From the NCBI GenBank assembly GCA_965652425.1, contig CBFGVX010000018.1, forward strand, positions 1 to 42,994: a DNA stretch of 42,994 nt, written 5' to 3'. Made by a program: the position numbers and the translations under genes. The stretch comes from JANSXG01 sp965652425 (GTDB lineage: Bacteria > Planctomycetota > Phycisphaerae > Phycisphaerales > UBA1924). This document shows, in pieces, positions 1 through 6,761 of this stretch. Positions within the stretch are counted from its first letter, which is position 1. Each line of letters begins with the position of its first letter. The notes beneath the pieces were generated by a model that saw only the letters and a program-made list of their open reading frames with translations, was not told the DNA's origin and ran no database searches.

Positions 1-844
1 CGGGGGTCATGTTGTGCCACTCGAGGTACTCGAGGATCTGGCTCTTCTTCTTGCCAGCCGCCGGCTCGTTGATCGGCATCTTGATCAGGTTGTTGCCCGA
101 CGCCATTACCTTCGACATCAGCGCCGAGTGCTCGGTGGAGATGTCCTGATCGTCGAAGTGCTTGAACATCTTGAACTCGAGCACATTCTCGTACCAGTCC
201 ACCCAATAGTTCATCTTGCCCTCTTCGACATTGCCGACGCAGTGGTCGACATACATCAGCCCGCACGGGTTCTTGCGGTTGAAGGTGTTGAGGGCGTGCT
301 CGCCGACATTGCGGAACTTGGGGGCGAAGGCGATGGGCTCGTACGCCGCGGAGGCCTTCTTGATCTTCGCGAGGTCGTACCCGCCGGTGCGGCTGACGAA
401 CGAGTGGATCGCGCGCCCGTAGCTCTGGATGCCCGCGTAGGTCACGCTGCCGTACTCGTCGCTGAGCGTGTAGGGCTCGTACGCCGACTTGCCGCCGTTG
501 GACAGGGCCCGCTCGTACGCCGCCTCGGCGTCGTCGACATTGAAGGCGATGTCCTTCACGCCGTCGCCGTAGAGCGCTGCTTCCTTCGTCGCCGGGTGGT
601 CCGGCGTGAGGCCCGAGACCAGCAGCAGGCGGATGTTGCCCTGCGTGAGCAGGTACGCCGCCTCATCGCGCGAGCCGGTGGTCAGGTCGCGGACCTGCTC
701 GATCTGGAAGCCGAAGGTGTGGGCGTAGAACACGGCGGCCTGCTTGGCGTTGCCCACATAAAAGCGGACATGGTCCACATCGATGAGCTGCAGCGGATCG
801 GTCGCGGTGGAGGTGCCCGAAGAGGTGTTGGGGGCGATGGTCAT
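1..844 (-). CDS. hppD: 4-hydroxyphenylpyruvate dioxygenase, N-terminal part (runs off window)
   Basis: Fe(II) enzyme converting 4-hydroxyphenylpyruvate to homogentisate in tyrosine catabolism (cytoplasmic). The frame is open from ATG at 844 to the window edge, giving 281 residues of a family usually 350-400 long. Residues 20-150 form the first glyoxalase/VOC-like half (VDHVRFYVGNAKQAAVFY at 23-40), and the second half begins near 198. VDHCVGNV carries His201, which matches the first iron ligand of the family; the second His and the Glu ligand lie beyond the window. A GGGAG ribosome site (853-857) sits about 8 bases before ATG. The gene is divergent from an Lrp/AsnC regulator, a common arrangement for amino-acid catabolic genes, so regulation by that protein is plausible but inferred. 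Identification is strong; the C-terminus is unseen. Confidence 0.93.
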   Translation of the reverse strand, partial: MTIAPNTSSGTSTATDPLQLIDVDHVRFYVGNAKQAAVFYAHTFGFQIEQVRDLTTGSRDEAAYLLTQGNIRLLLVSGLTPDHPATKEAALYGDGVKDIAFNVDDAEAAYERALSNGGKSAYEPYTLSDEYGSVTYAGIQSYGRAIHSFVSRTGGYDLAKIKKASAAYEPIAFAPKFRNVGEHALNTFNRKNPCGLMYVDHCVGNVEEGKMNYWVDWYENVLEFKMFKHFDDQDISTEHSALMSKVMASGNNLIKMPINEPAAGKKKSQILEYLEWHNMTP

Positions 845-921
845 GATGAGGTCTCCCGTCTGCTTGGGTCGCGTGTTGGTCTGGAATGACAGCATAGGGC
901 CTCGGGGCCCGTGGACCCTCA

Positions 922-950
922 ATTATTCCCGACCGAGCCGATATCCGCAA
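922..950 (-). promoter_or_regulatory. predicted sigma70-type promoter of hppD
   Basis: Read on the minus strand: -35 TTGCGG (950-945), a 17-base spacer and -10 AATAAT (927-922), about 80 bases before the hppD start. The segment lies in an AT-rich patch of the 196-base divergent hppD/lrp region, where a regulator site would be expected. Found by eye only. Confidence 0.4.
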
Positions 951-1040
951 TAGAAAATTCAGTGTTTCGCCTCATTATCCGAATATTGTCCTTGCCGATC
1001 CCCGCTTTTCCAGTGATCATGGGGGATCGAAAGGACTGTC

Positions 1041-1607
1041 ATGCCTCCTGCGACCGATGCCTCCCCCGCCAGTTCCCACGCTCAGAGGCGCCAGGCCCGC
1101 GCCCGGGTCCGGTTCGATGCCGTGGATCTGGCCATCCTCGAGCAGCTCCAGACCGACTCGAAGATCACCAACGCCATGCTCGCCCAGACCGTCGGCATCT
1201 CCCCGGCCAGCATGATCGAGCGGGTCAAGAAGCTGGAGGCCTCGGGCATCATCCGCGGCTATGTCGCTCTGCTCGACCCCGCCGAGGTCGACAAATCCAT
1301 GACCGCCATCGTCAGCGTCACCCTGCGCGAGCACGGCGAGCAGCGCCTGCGCGAGTTCACCAGCGCCATCGGCGATCTCCCCGAAGTGCAGTCCGCCTGG
1401 CACACCACCGGCGAGGAGGACTTCATCCTGCGCGTCATCGTCACCGACATGGCCCAGTACGAGGAGTTCGTCGTCCACCGCCTGAGCACGATCCCCAACA
1501 TCGCGCGGGTCCGCACCAGCTTCTGCCTGTCAACGCTCAAGGACACCACGCGCGTGCCGCTGGACGCGGTCGGGGAAAGCGACCCCTCGCTCGATGGCGG
1601 AAAGTAA
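1041..1607 (+). CDS. Lrp/AsnC-family transcriptional regulator
   Basis: Protein of 188 residues with the Lrp/AsnC layout. After a 25-residue Ala/Arg-rich leader comes the winged HTH (about 28-75, with DAVDLAILEQLQTDSKITN, then AMLAQTVGISPASMIERVKK). A RAM/ACT-like effector domain follows (about 85-165: SVTLREHGEQRLREF, then GEEDFILRVIVTDMAQYEEF). Such proteins bind DNA as dimers or octamers and respond to amino acids. ATG at 1041 follows AAAGGA at a good distance. It is divergent from hppD, so tyrosine or phenylalanine catabolism is the likely target (inference). The gene ends six bases before the convergent cardiolipin synthase gene, with no terminator hairpin between them. Confidence 0.92.
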   Translation: MPPATDASPASSHAQRRQARARVRFDAVDLAILEQLQTDSKITNAMLAQTVGISPASMIERVKKLEASGIIRGYVALLDPAEVDKSMTAIVSVTLREHGEQRLREFTSAIGDLPEVQSAWHTTGEEDFILRVIVTDMAQYEEFVVHRLSTIPNIARVRTSFCLSTLKDTTRVPLDAVGESDPSLDGGK

Positions 1608-1613
1608 GCCGGC

Positions 1614-3068
1614 TCAGAGCACCGCGCTGAACAGCTTGGCCGAATCCTGCGCGATCCGGTCCCAGCGAGATCTGCTCTGCCACTCGTCCATCGTGAGGAT
1701 GCGCGACTCGCTCATGTAGCGTTTCTGGAGTTCGACCAGTTCCGCCGCCACCGATCCCCCCGCCATCAGCAGCGAGAGCTCGTAGTTCACCTCGAACGAG
1801 CGACGGTCCATGTTGCCCGAACCGATGAGCGAGATCGTGCCGTCGATGCTCAGGCTTTTGGCGTGCAGCAGACCGTCCTGATGCAGGTGCAGGTTCACCC
1901 CCGCCTTGAGCAGAGACTCGTACTGCGCTCGCGAGGCCAGGTTCACCAGACGGTTGTTGGATCGCTCAGGGATCACGACATCCACGCGCACACCCGCCCT
2001 CGCCCGGATCTGCAGCGCCAGCAGAGTCGGCTCGTCGAGCACGAGGTAAGGCGTGGTCATGATGACGCGCTCGTCGGCCTCGTTGATCGCCGCGAGCATG
2101 ATGTCCCGGAACGCCCCGACACGAAGAGAGGGACCGCTGGGAACCGCGACGGCGAGCGTCTCGCCGATCGGCTCCAGACCGGGGAGGAGGTCATCGGGCA
2201 GCGCCTCGCTGGTTTCCGCCGCCCAATCCTCGAAGAACACAGACTGCAATTGCGTCAGCACCGGCCCCTCGATGCGGATCATCAGGTCGCGCCAGGCGCC
2301 CTCGAACTTGCCGCCGTAATCCGCGTCCACGATGTTCTGAGAACCGGCGTACCCGACCATGCCATCGATGATCGCCAGCTTGCGGTGGTTGCGCACATCG
2401 ATCCTCGCCACCCGTCGACGCAGCAGACCCGCCGGGAGCACCTCGACCACCTCGATGCCCTTGGCGCGCATCTGCGGGGCGATCTGCTCCAGCGCTCGCG
2501 GCGACCCCTGGCTGTCCATCATGACGCGGCAGGTCACCCCGCGCTGAGCCGCCCGGGTGAGCGCATCCGCGACTCGCAGCCCTGTGGTGTCCGCCGCGTA
2601 GATGTAAAACAGCAGGTGCACATGGTGCTGAGCGTGGTCGATGTCCTCGATGAGACGGTCGATCACCGCATCGGTCCGATCGATCAGGGTGACACGATTG
2701 CCGCTCACCGCGGGCATCCCCGACAGGTGCTGCGCAAGCCGGGCCAGATCCCTTCGATGGTGAGGCAGGTCGCCGACCGCGACCACATGCTCATCGGCGA
2801 ACCGCCCTCGGACGCGCTGCTCAACTTCGCGCGCCACGCGCTCGTGATGCTCGATGCGCTTTCTTCCGACGAGCTGACGACCGATGACGAGATAAATGAT
2901 CAACCCGATGAACGGCTCGAAGAACACAACGATCAACCAGGTCGTCGCGACCGCAGGCCGATGACGCTTGAGAATGATGGGGATCAGAACGAGGCGAATC
3001 ACCCACTGCGCGATCAGGACGATCGCCGTCAGAGAGATCCCGCTCAGCATCGACCAGAGCCAGCCCAT
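1614..3068 (-). CDS. cls: cardiolipin synthase (phospholipase D superfamily)
   Basis: Membrane enzyme that joins two phosphatidylglycerol molecules into cardiolipin and glycerol. The protein has 484 residues, the normal size for ClsA-type enzymes. Two N-terminal membrane spans (about 5-33 and 41-63) are followed by two PLD domains with complete HKD motifs: NHRKLAIID (H228, K230, D235) and LHAKSLSID (H402, K404, D409). GSQNIVDADY and GSGNMDRRS follow the motifs as expected. It lies 27 bases downstream of the HTH-like gene on the same strand, so the two may be cotranscribed. Its own ribosome site is weak, which fits coupling to the upstream gene. Confidence 0.94.
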   Translation of the reverse strand: MGWLWSMLSGISLTAIVLIAQWVIRLVLIPIILKRHRPAVATTWLIVVFFEPFIGLIIYLVIGRQLVGRKRIEHHERVAREVEQRVRGRFADEHVVAVGDLPHHRRDLARLAQHLSGMPAVSGNRVTLIDRTDAVIDRLIEDIDHAQHHVHLLFYIYAADTTGLRVADALTRAAQRGVTCRVMMDSQGSPRALEQIAPQMRAKGIEVVEVLPAGLLRRRVARIDVRNHRKLAIIDGMVGYAGSQNIVDADYGGKFEGAWRDLMIRIEGPVLTQLQSVFFEDWAAETSEALPDDLLPGLEPIGETLAVAVPSGPSLRVGAFRDIMLAAINEADERVIMTTPYLVLDEPTLLALQIRARAGVRVDVVIPERSNNRLVNLASRAQYESLLKAGVNLHLHQDGLLHAKSLSIDGTISLIGSGNMDRRSFEVNYELSLLMAGGSVAAELVELQKRYMSESRILTMDEWQSRSRWDRIAQDSAKLFSAVL

Positions 3069-3095
3069 GCCGTGTTATACCGGGATTCCCGATGC

Positions 3096-4403
3096 TCAGC
3101 CCTGCTCCACGGGCCGATCCGGGAGCCGATAGCGAAGCTGCAGCGAGGTCGGATACGCGGGGTACGCGATCCTCATCCGGAACCCCCGAAACTCGGGCAA
3201 CCCCCGATCGAAACGGTCCAGAATCGACTCGATCAGCGCACGGTACCGGGGCACTTCGGGGGTCGGCGGTGGCACCGGACCGCTCCCGAGATCCTGCAGT
3301 TTCTCGTGCAGCGGCAGCCGCCTCGACTCCACCGTCTGCAACGGCGAGTTCACATTGCTCAGCAGCGTCGCCTCCGGCGGAAAGGCGAAAGTGAAGCTGT
3401 TGTGTATGAACAGATCCACGATCATCAGCTCGGTCGGCACCTCGCACCGGGCGCCGTGGTTGCCCCACTCGTTGATCTCCGTCCGCACATACGGGATGCC
3501 GCGATGGATCGCACCGACGAAGCAGCTGAACGCGCCGGTGTTCCCGACCGGTCCTTCCATGAGCTGGTACGACATCGAGGAGCCGATTCGAACCCGGTTG
3601 AGATCCGGCAGCGGCTGCGAACAGAAATCGAGCATGAATGGTGCCGCGCTGGCCTCGGTGATCCGGGGGTCGATGGGCTCGGAGGCGTAGGTATCCATAT
3701 CCGAACCGTCATCGTTGCTCGCCTCGCGGCGTGCCATCTCCCAGCACACATCCGGGCGCAGACGACGGAAGTCCACAAACCCGTTGACGGTCGCGAAGTC
3801 GAGCATGCCCGGCGTCGCCCCCGGCACGACGAAACCGATCTTGGAAAGCACCCTTGCCTGCGCACCCCAGACATAGCTGGTTCCCTGAAACAGCACCTTG
3901 CGATGCTGCTCGTCCCGCTCCTGGCGTCCGCTGGATGTGAGTTCGCTACCGAGCATTTCCAGGGTGGTTCGATCGCCGGAATGCACCCGGATCAGTCGCT
4001 CGTATTCACCGATCGCCTCGCGGATCCTGTCGCTCAGCGCTTGCTCCACCCCGGCCCGGTCGATGCTCTTGAGGAAGATGCGGATTCCAGATGCACCGGG
4101 CATCAGCTCAAGTGCCGATGCCGAGTCCTCGGCCTGGATGATGCGGGAGATCTTCCACGCGAGATTCTTGTTGAGCCCAACGCTGTCGCAGATGGACTGT
4201 GGTGCCGTGGGATTCGCCCCCACCGCCACCAGCACCTCCGAGAACGCCGCACGAAGCGCCCGAACCACTTGCTGAGCGTCGTCGGAGAAGGGTTTTGGCT
4301 TGAGATCAGCGATCTGCTGCACGGTGGCCTGCCCGGTGGTGTGTTTGGGGAACCTGTTCACGCATTCTGCCCCGCAAGTGTAGGGAAAGGCGAGTGGAGA
4401 CAC
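3096..4403 (-). CDS. HTH-like protein of unrecognised family (paralog of 40044-41318)
   Basis: Not assigned to a named family. The protein has 435 residues from a GTG start at 4403 (weak AGGG upstream; an in-frame GTG lies a little further in). It has no signal peptide and no membrane span. Residues about 66-92 (SICDSVGLNKNLAWKISRII) resemble a helix-turn-helix, followed by LELMPGASGIRIFLKS (98-113). The C-terminal 300 residues are mixed alpha/beta-looking. The same order is seen in the protein at 40044-41318: MPG motif, a YERL/YERF block, FCSQPLPDL versus YCSSPLPVF, FVGAI versus FVGEI, ELMIVDLFIH versus KQMVFDVLIH, and a C-terminal block with FRMRIAYP versus YRSEMAYP. These are therefore divergent paralogs. 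It is divergent from an exported PEP-CTERM protein gene. A regulator with a large sensing domain is my guess. Confidence 0.75.
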   Translation of the reverse strand: MSPLAFPYTCGAECVNRFPKHTTGQATVQQIADLKPKPFSDDAQQVVRALRAAFSEVLVAVGANPTAPQSICDSVGLNKNLAWKISRIIQAEDSASALELMPGASGIRIFLKSIDRAGVEQALSDRIREAIGEYERLIRVHSGDRTTLEMLGSELTSSGRQERDEQHRKVLFQGTSYVWGAQARVLSKIGFVVPGATPGMLDFATVNGFVDFRRLRPDVCWEMARREASNDDGSDMDTYASEPIDPRITEASAAPFMLDFCSQPLPDLNRVRIGSSMSYQLMEGPVGNTGAFSCFVGAIHRGIPYVRTEINEWGNHGARCEVPTELMIVDLFIHNSFTFAFPPEATLLSNVNSPLQTVESRRLPLHEKLQDLGSGPVPPPTPEVPRYRALIESILDRFDRGLPEFRGFRMRIAYPAYPTSLQLRYRLPDRPVEQG

Positions 4404-4465
4404 CGTTACCCTACATCAAAGATGGCGTTCGCACGAATATTTGCAAAAAGAATTGCGCGAATTTC

Positions 4466-4494
4466 TTGCCCCACCATCCACTCGCTTGTAGGTT
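4466..4494 (+). promoter_or_regulatory. predicted promoter of the PEP-CTERM gene pair
   Basis: TTGCCC (4466-4471), a 17-base spacer and TAGGTT (4489-4494), 40 bases before the ATG at 4535. AATTTCT at 4460-4466 runs into the -35 box; the same heptamer lies at 41407-41413, just before the predicted -35 of the other exported gene that faces a paralogous HTH-like protein. By eye only; the -10 box is a poor match. Confidence 0.3.
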
Positions 4495-4534
4495 GGATCT
4501 GGTTATCCCTAAACCCACCAATGGAGGACGGAAC

Positions 4535-5152
4535 ATGAACTGCCGCACGCTCGCACTGACCCTGATCTGCACCGGCTTCGCTGCCAATGCACACGCCTCG
4601 ATCACCCCGATCGCCCCCTTCACCGGCGAAAGCTGGGAAACTTTCGAGGTCATCGGACCCCTCGGCCCCACGCCCGGTCCCGCTTCCATCTTTAATGGCC
4701 AGGCCACCATCGCCGACCAGCTCGCCGGCATGCTGATGATCGCCAACAACCTCTATAGCGTCCCGACCGACACCTCGATCATCCCCTACAACGGCAACCT
4801 CATGGGCGGGCTGGTCACCGGCTTCGGTGCCATCGACTTCCACACCCCCGTGACGGACTTCGGTGGCTACTTCGGTACCGCCGATGTGCTCCAGGGCGGC
4901 CTGATCATGTTCTTCGATGCCGAGGGCGAGAACATCGACAGCGTGCCCCTCCAGCTCACCCTCGGCGAGTGGGATTGGTTCGGCTGGAGCAGCGACACGC
5001 CCATCTCCCGTGTGGAAATCTACGGCAGCGAAGCGCCCGGTTCGCCGGTCGTCCTCGACGACCTCCAGGTGAACTTCATCCCCACCCCGGCAACCGGAGC
5101 GTTGCTCGGCCTCGCCGGGCTTGTCGCCTGCCGTCGCCGTCGCAGTTGCTGA
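4535..5152 (+). CDS. exported PEP-CTERM-like protein
   Basis: Secreted protein of 205 residues. It has an N-terminal signal peptide (MNCRTLALTLICTGFAANAHA, likely cut near residue 21-22). The body is about 155 residues, rich in Gly, Asp and aromatic residues and probably beta-sandwich-like. The tail IPTPATGALLGLAGL followed by a basic RRRR cluster is a PEP-CTERM-type sorting signal. Such tails direct proteins to exosortase-dependent processing at the cell surface. ATG 4535 was chosen because GGAGG lies nine bases upstream and the signal peptide begins there; the frame upstream lacks coding character. It is 61 bases from the next gene, which has the same tail type, so the two probably form an operon. 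Substrate or partner unknown. An unusual final Cys follows the Arg cluster. Confidence 0.85.
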   Translation: MNCRTLALTLICTGFAANAHASITPIAPFTGESWETFEVIGPLGPTPGPASIFNGQATIADQLAGMLMIANNLYSVPTDTSIIPYNGNLMGGLVTGFGAIDFHTPVTDFGGYFGTADVLQGGLIMFFDAEGENIDSVPLQLTLGEWDWFGWSSDTPISRVEIYGSEAPGSPVVLDDLQVNFIPTPATGALLGLAGLVACRRRRSC

Positions 5153-5213
5153 ACGCCCTTCCTCACGACCACCCTGCCGCAATCAATACAGCGGCTCTGA
5201 AAGCGATACAGAC

Positions 5214-6092
5214 ATGCACAGATCACGATACATCCTGGTCGCCGCAGCCCTCTGCAGCGCCCCAACCGCGTTCGGACAGGCCTTCGCCACCAACCACCTC
5301 GGCGGGTACTCGGACAATTCCGACGCCCTGATCATGTTCGATCCGGCCAACCCCGCTGACTACACCACCATCGGTTCGCTTGGCGCGGCAAACATCGGCT
5401 TCGGCGGGCTCGACTTCGATGCCAACGGGAATCTCTGGGCCTACGCCTCGTACCACAAAGTCACCGGCGGCGCGATCGGCGGCCTGTACAACATCGACAT
5501 CTCAACCGGCCAGGCCACCGCAGTCGGCAACAGCTTCCAGAGTCTGCAGGATCTTGCCTACAACCCCGTCGATGGAAAAATGTACGGCATCAATACCCAG
5601 CAGAACTCCATCACACGCCTCTACGAAGTCGACCTGAACACCGGATCGACCACCCAGGTCGGCCAGCTCACGGGGCTTACCGGCACCCACTACATCCTCG
5701 GCCTCGGCTTCGATTCGCTGGGCAACATGTACCTGCACGATGTCGCCAACGACCGCATCCTCACCGGTGACGGCGCGTCGATGAGCACGCTCTACACCCT
5801 CGACATCGTCACCACCGGGAGCCAGGGTCTGACCATCGATTGGTCCCGAGACGACCGCGGCTACCACACGCTGGTCGGACAGGGAGAGTTCCCGAACTAC
5901 ATCAGCACCGTCAACTCCTTCTATTCCGATGGATCGGGGTACACCTACGGTCCCGCGTTCGGACCCAACAAGGAGAACGGTCTTCCGCCCGTCCAGGCCG
6001 GCGACATCGCCATCATGCCCATCCCCGCCCCGGCGACCGGTCTTCTCGCCGGACTGGCTGGCCTGAGTGCCGCCCGCAGGCGTCGGCGCTGA
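5214..6092 (+). CDS. exported PEP-CTERM-like protein with propeller-like repeats
   Basis: 292 residues. The signal peptide (MHRSRYILVAAALCSAPTAFG) is followed by repeated strands of the form LYNIDISTGQATAVG and LYEVDLNTGSTTQVGQL, spaced like blades of a beta-propeller. Short motifs such as GGLDFDANGNLWAY and LGLGFDSLGNMYLHD resemble NHL/quinoprotein-type blades. The C-terminus reads MPIPAPATGLLAGLAGL followed by a RRRRR cluster, a PEP-CTERM-type anchor or sorting signal nearly identical to that of the preceding gene. ATG 5214 fits the signal peptide; the ribosome site is weak. Function unknown; likely a surface or extracellular structural or binding protein. A strong hairpin terminator follows at 6125-6154. 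Confidence 0.87.
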   Translation: MHRSRYILVAAALCSAPTAFGQAFATNHLGGYSDNSDALIMFDPANPADYTTIGSLGAANIGFGGLDFDANGNLWAYASYHKVTGGAIGGLYNIDISTGQATAVGNSFQSLQDLAYNPVDGKMYGINTQQNSITRLYEVDLNTGSTTQVGQLTGLTGTHYILGLGFDSLGNMYLHDVANDRILTGDGASMSTLYTLDIVTTGSQGLTIDWSRDDRGYHTLVGQGEFPNYISTVNSFYSDGSGYTYGPAFGPNKENGLPPVQAGDIAIMPIPAPATGLLAGLAGLSAARRRRR

Positions 6093-6124
6093 CTGCCTCA
6101 CTTCCGGCTGTTCTTTTCCTCCTC

Positions 6125-6154
6125 GCGCGGGACGGGTCTTTGCCCGTCCCGCGC
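6125..6154 (+). terminator. intrinsic terminator of the PEP-CTERM operon
   Basis: Perfect 12-bp stem (GCGCGGGACGGG, 6125-6136, pairing with 6143-6154) with a TCTTTG loop, 33 bases after the stop codon. The following TGTTGT is only mildly T-rich, but the stem is very stable. Confidence 0.8.
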
Positions 6155-6164
6155 TGTTGTATGG

Positions 6165-6202
6165 ACAAAAAACAGGCGCTCCGCGTCAACGCAGCGCCTG
6201 TT
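6165..6202 (-). terminator. intrinsic terminator of the hibernation factor gene
   Basis: Minus strand: AACAGGCGCT (6202-6193), a loop that contains a small GCGT/ACGC inner stem, and AGCGCCTGTT (6180-6171), running into a T6 tract (6170-6165). This is a classic Rho-independent terminator. It sits back-to-back with the plus-strand terminator at 6125-6154, so the convergent units are separately closed. Confidence 0.88.
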
Positions 6203-6254
6203 CCCGCCTTGCCACGGGCAAGACGGTGGAGGAGAGAAAGAGAGACTGTTCGCG

Positions 6255-6560
6255 TCAGCGGTGCTGACGGGTTTTCTGGGTGAACCGACGGACGCAGGTC
6301 TGGACGCGGTCCGCGGCACGGTCGATCGCGCCGTAAAGGTCGCTGCCGGACTGCTCGACGATGATGGGCTGCGATCCGCCGGCGAGGTGGACCTGCACAT
6401 CGCAGCGCATCATCCCGCCGCCGTTGGGTTCGGACATCTTGACCAGAACGCTGCGGACCCGGTGGCTGAGGCGGTCGAGCGCAAAGCCGAATCGGCGGTT
6501 CGCGTGCTCGATCAGGGTTGGTGTGGGCTGGAGGTTGACGCCGCGGACTTGGAGATCCAT
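6255..6560 (-). CDS. hpf: ribosome hibernation promoting factor (HPF/RaiA family), short form
   Basis: 101 residues. Short HPF/YfiA proteins bind the 30S subunit at the decoding region and block tRNA and mRNA binding in resting cells. The protein starts MDLQVRGVNLQPTPTLIEHA, and the family-typical block VEQSGSDLYGAIDRAADRV is near residues 69-87. It ends after a basic tail (RRFTQKTRQHR), with no C-terminal dimerisation domain, so it is the short type. ATG 6560 is preceded by AAAGGA at 8 bases; an upstream in-frame extension to 6665 lacks family similarity and was rejected. A strong terminator follows. Stationary-phase regulation would be expected but is not visible. Confidence 0.9.
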   Translation of the reverse strand: MDLQVRGVNLQPTPTLIEHANRRFGFALDRLSHRVRSVLVKMSEPNGGGMMRCDVQVHLAGGSQPIIVEQSGSDLYGAIDRAADRVQTCVRRFTQKTRQHR

Positions 6561-6636
6561 CGCTGTTCCTTTCGCTTGCCCTTCTGCGCCGAGCGGACGG
6601 GAAACGCATCCGCGTGCCCGGTCGTGTTCAGCACCG

Positions 6637-6665
6637 ATGCTATGAGCGCACGCGATCAACTCCAA
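6637..6665 (-). promoter_or_regulatory. possible promoter of the hibernation factor gene
   Basis: Minus strand TTGGAG (6665-6660), 17 bases, TAGCAT (6642-6637), about 75 bases before the ATG at 6560. The 201-base gap 6561-6761 otherwise holds only a weak inverted repeat (GGATAA 6699-6704 / TTATCC 6721-6726) downstream of the ATPase stop codon. By-eye call. Confidence 0.3.
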
Positions 6666-6761
6666 GAAAAATCTTTCGGTTTCGAACGGCGAGCGCGCGG
6701 ATAACTCGCCGGCAGACGGATTATCCGGTCGCCACGCGCAAAGCCCGCGCTTTCGTTGGCC

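Noticed and set aside
1863..4538. A plus-strand open frame of 891 codons over cls and the HTH-like gene
   Set aside because: It is antisense to two genes with clear motifs; its protein is Arg/His/Pro-rich without family features, typical of a GC-rich shadow frame.
6699..6726. Inverted repeat GGATAA/TTATCC downstream of the FtsK-like gene as a terminator
   Set aside because: Arms of only 6 bases with a long loop and no T-run.
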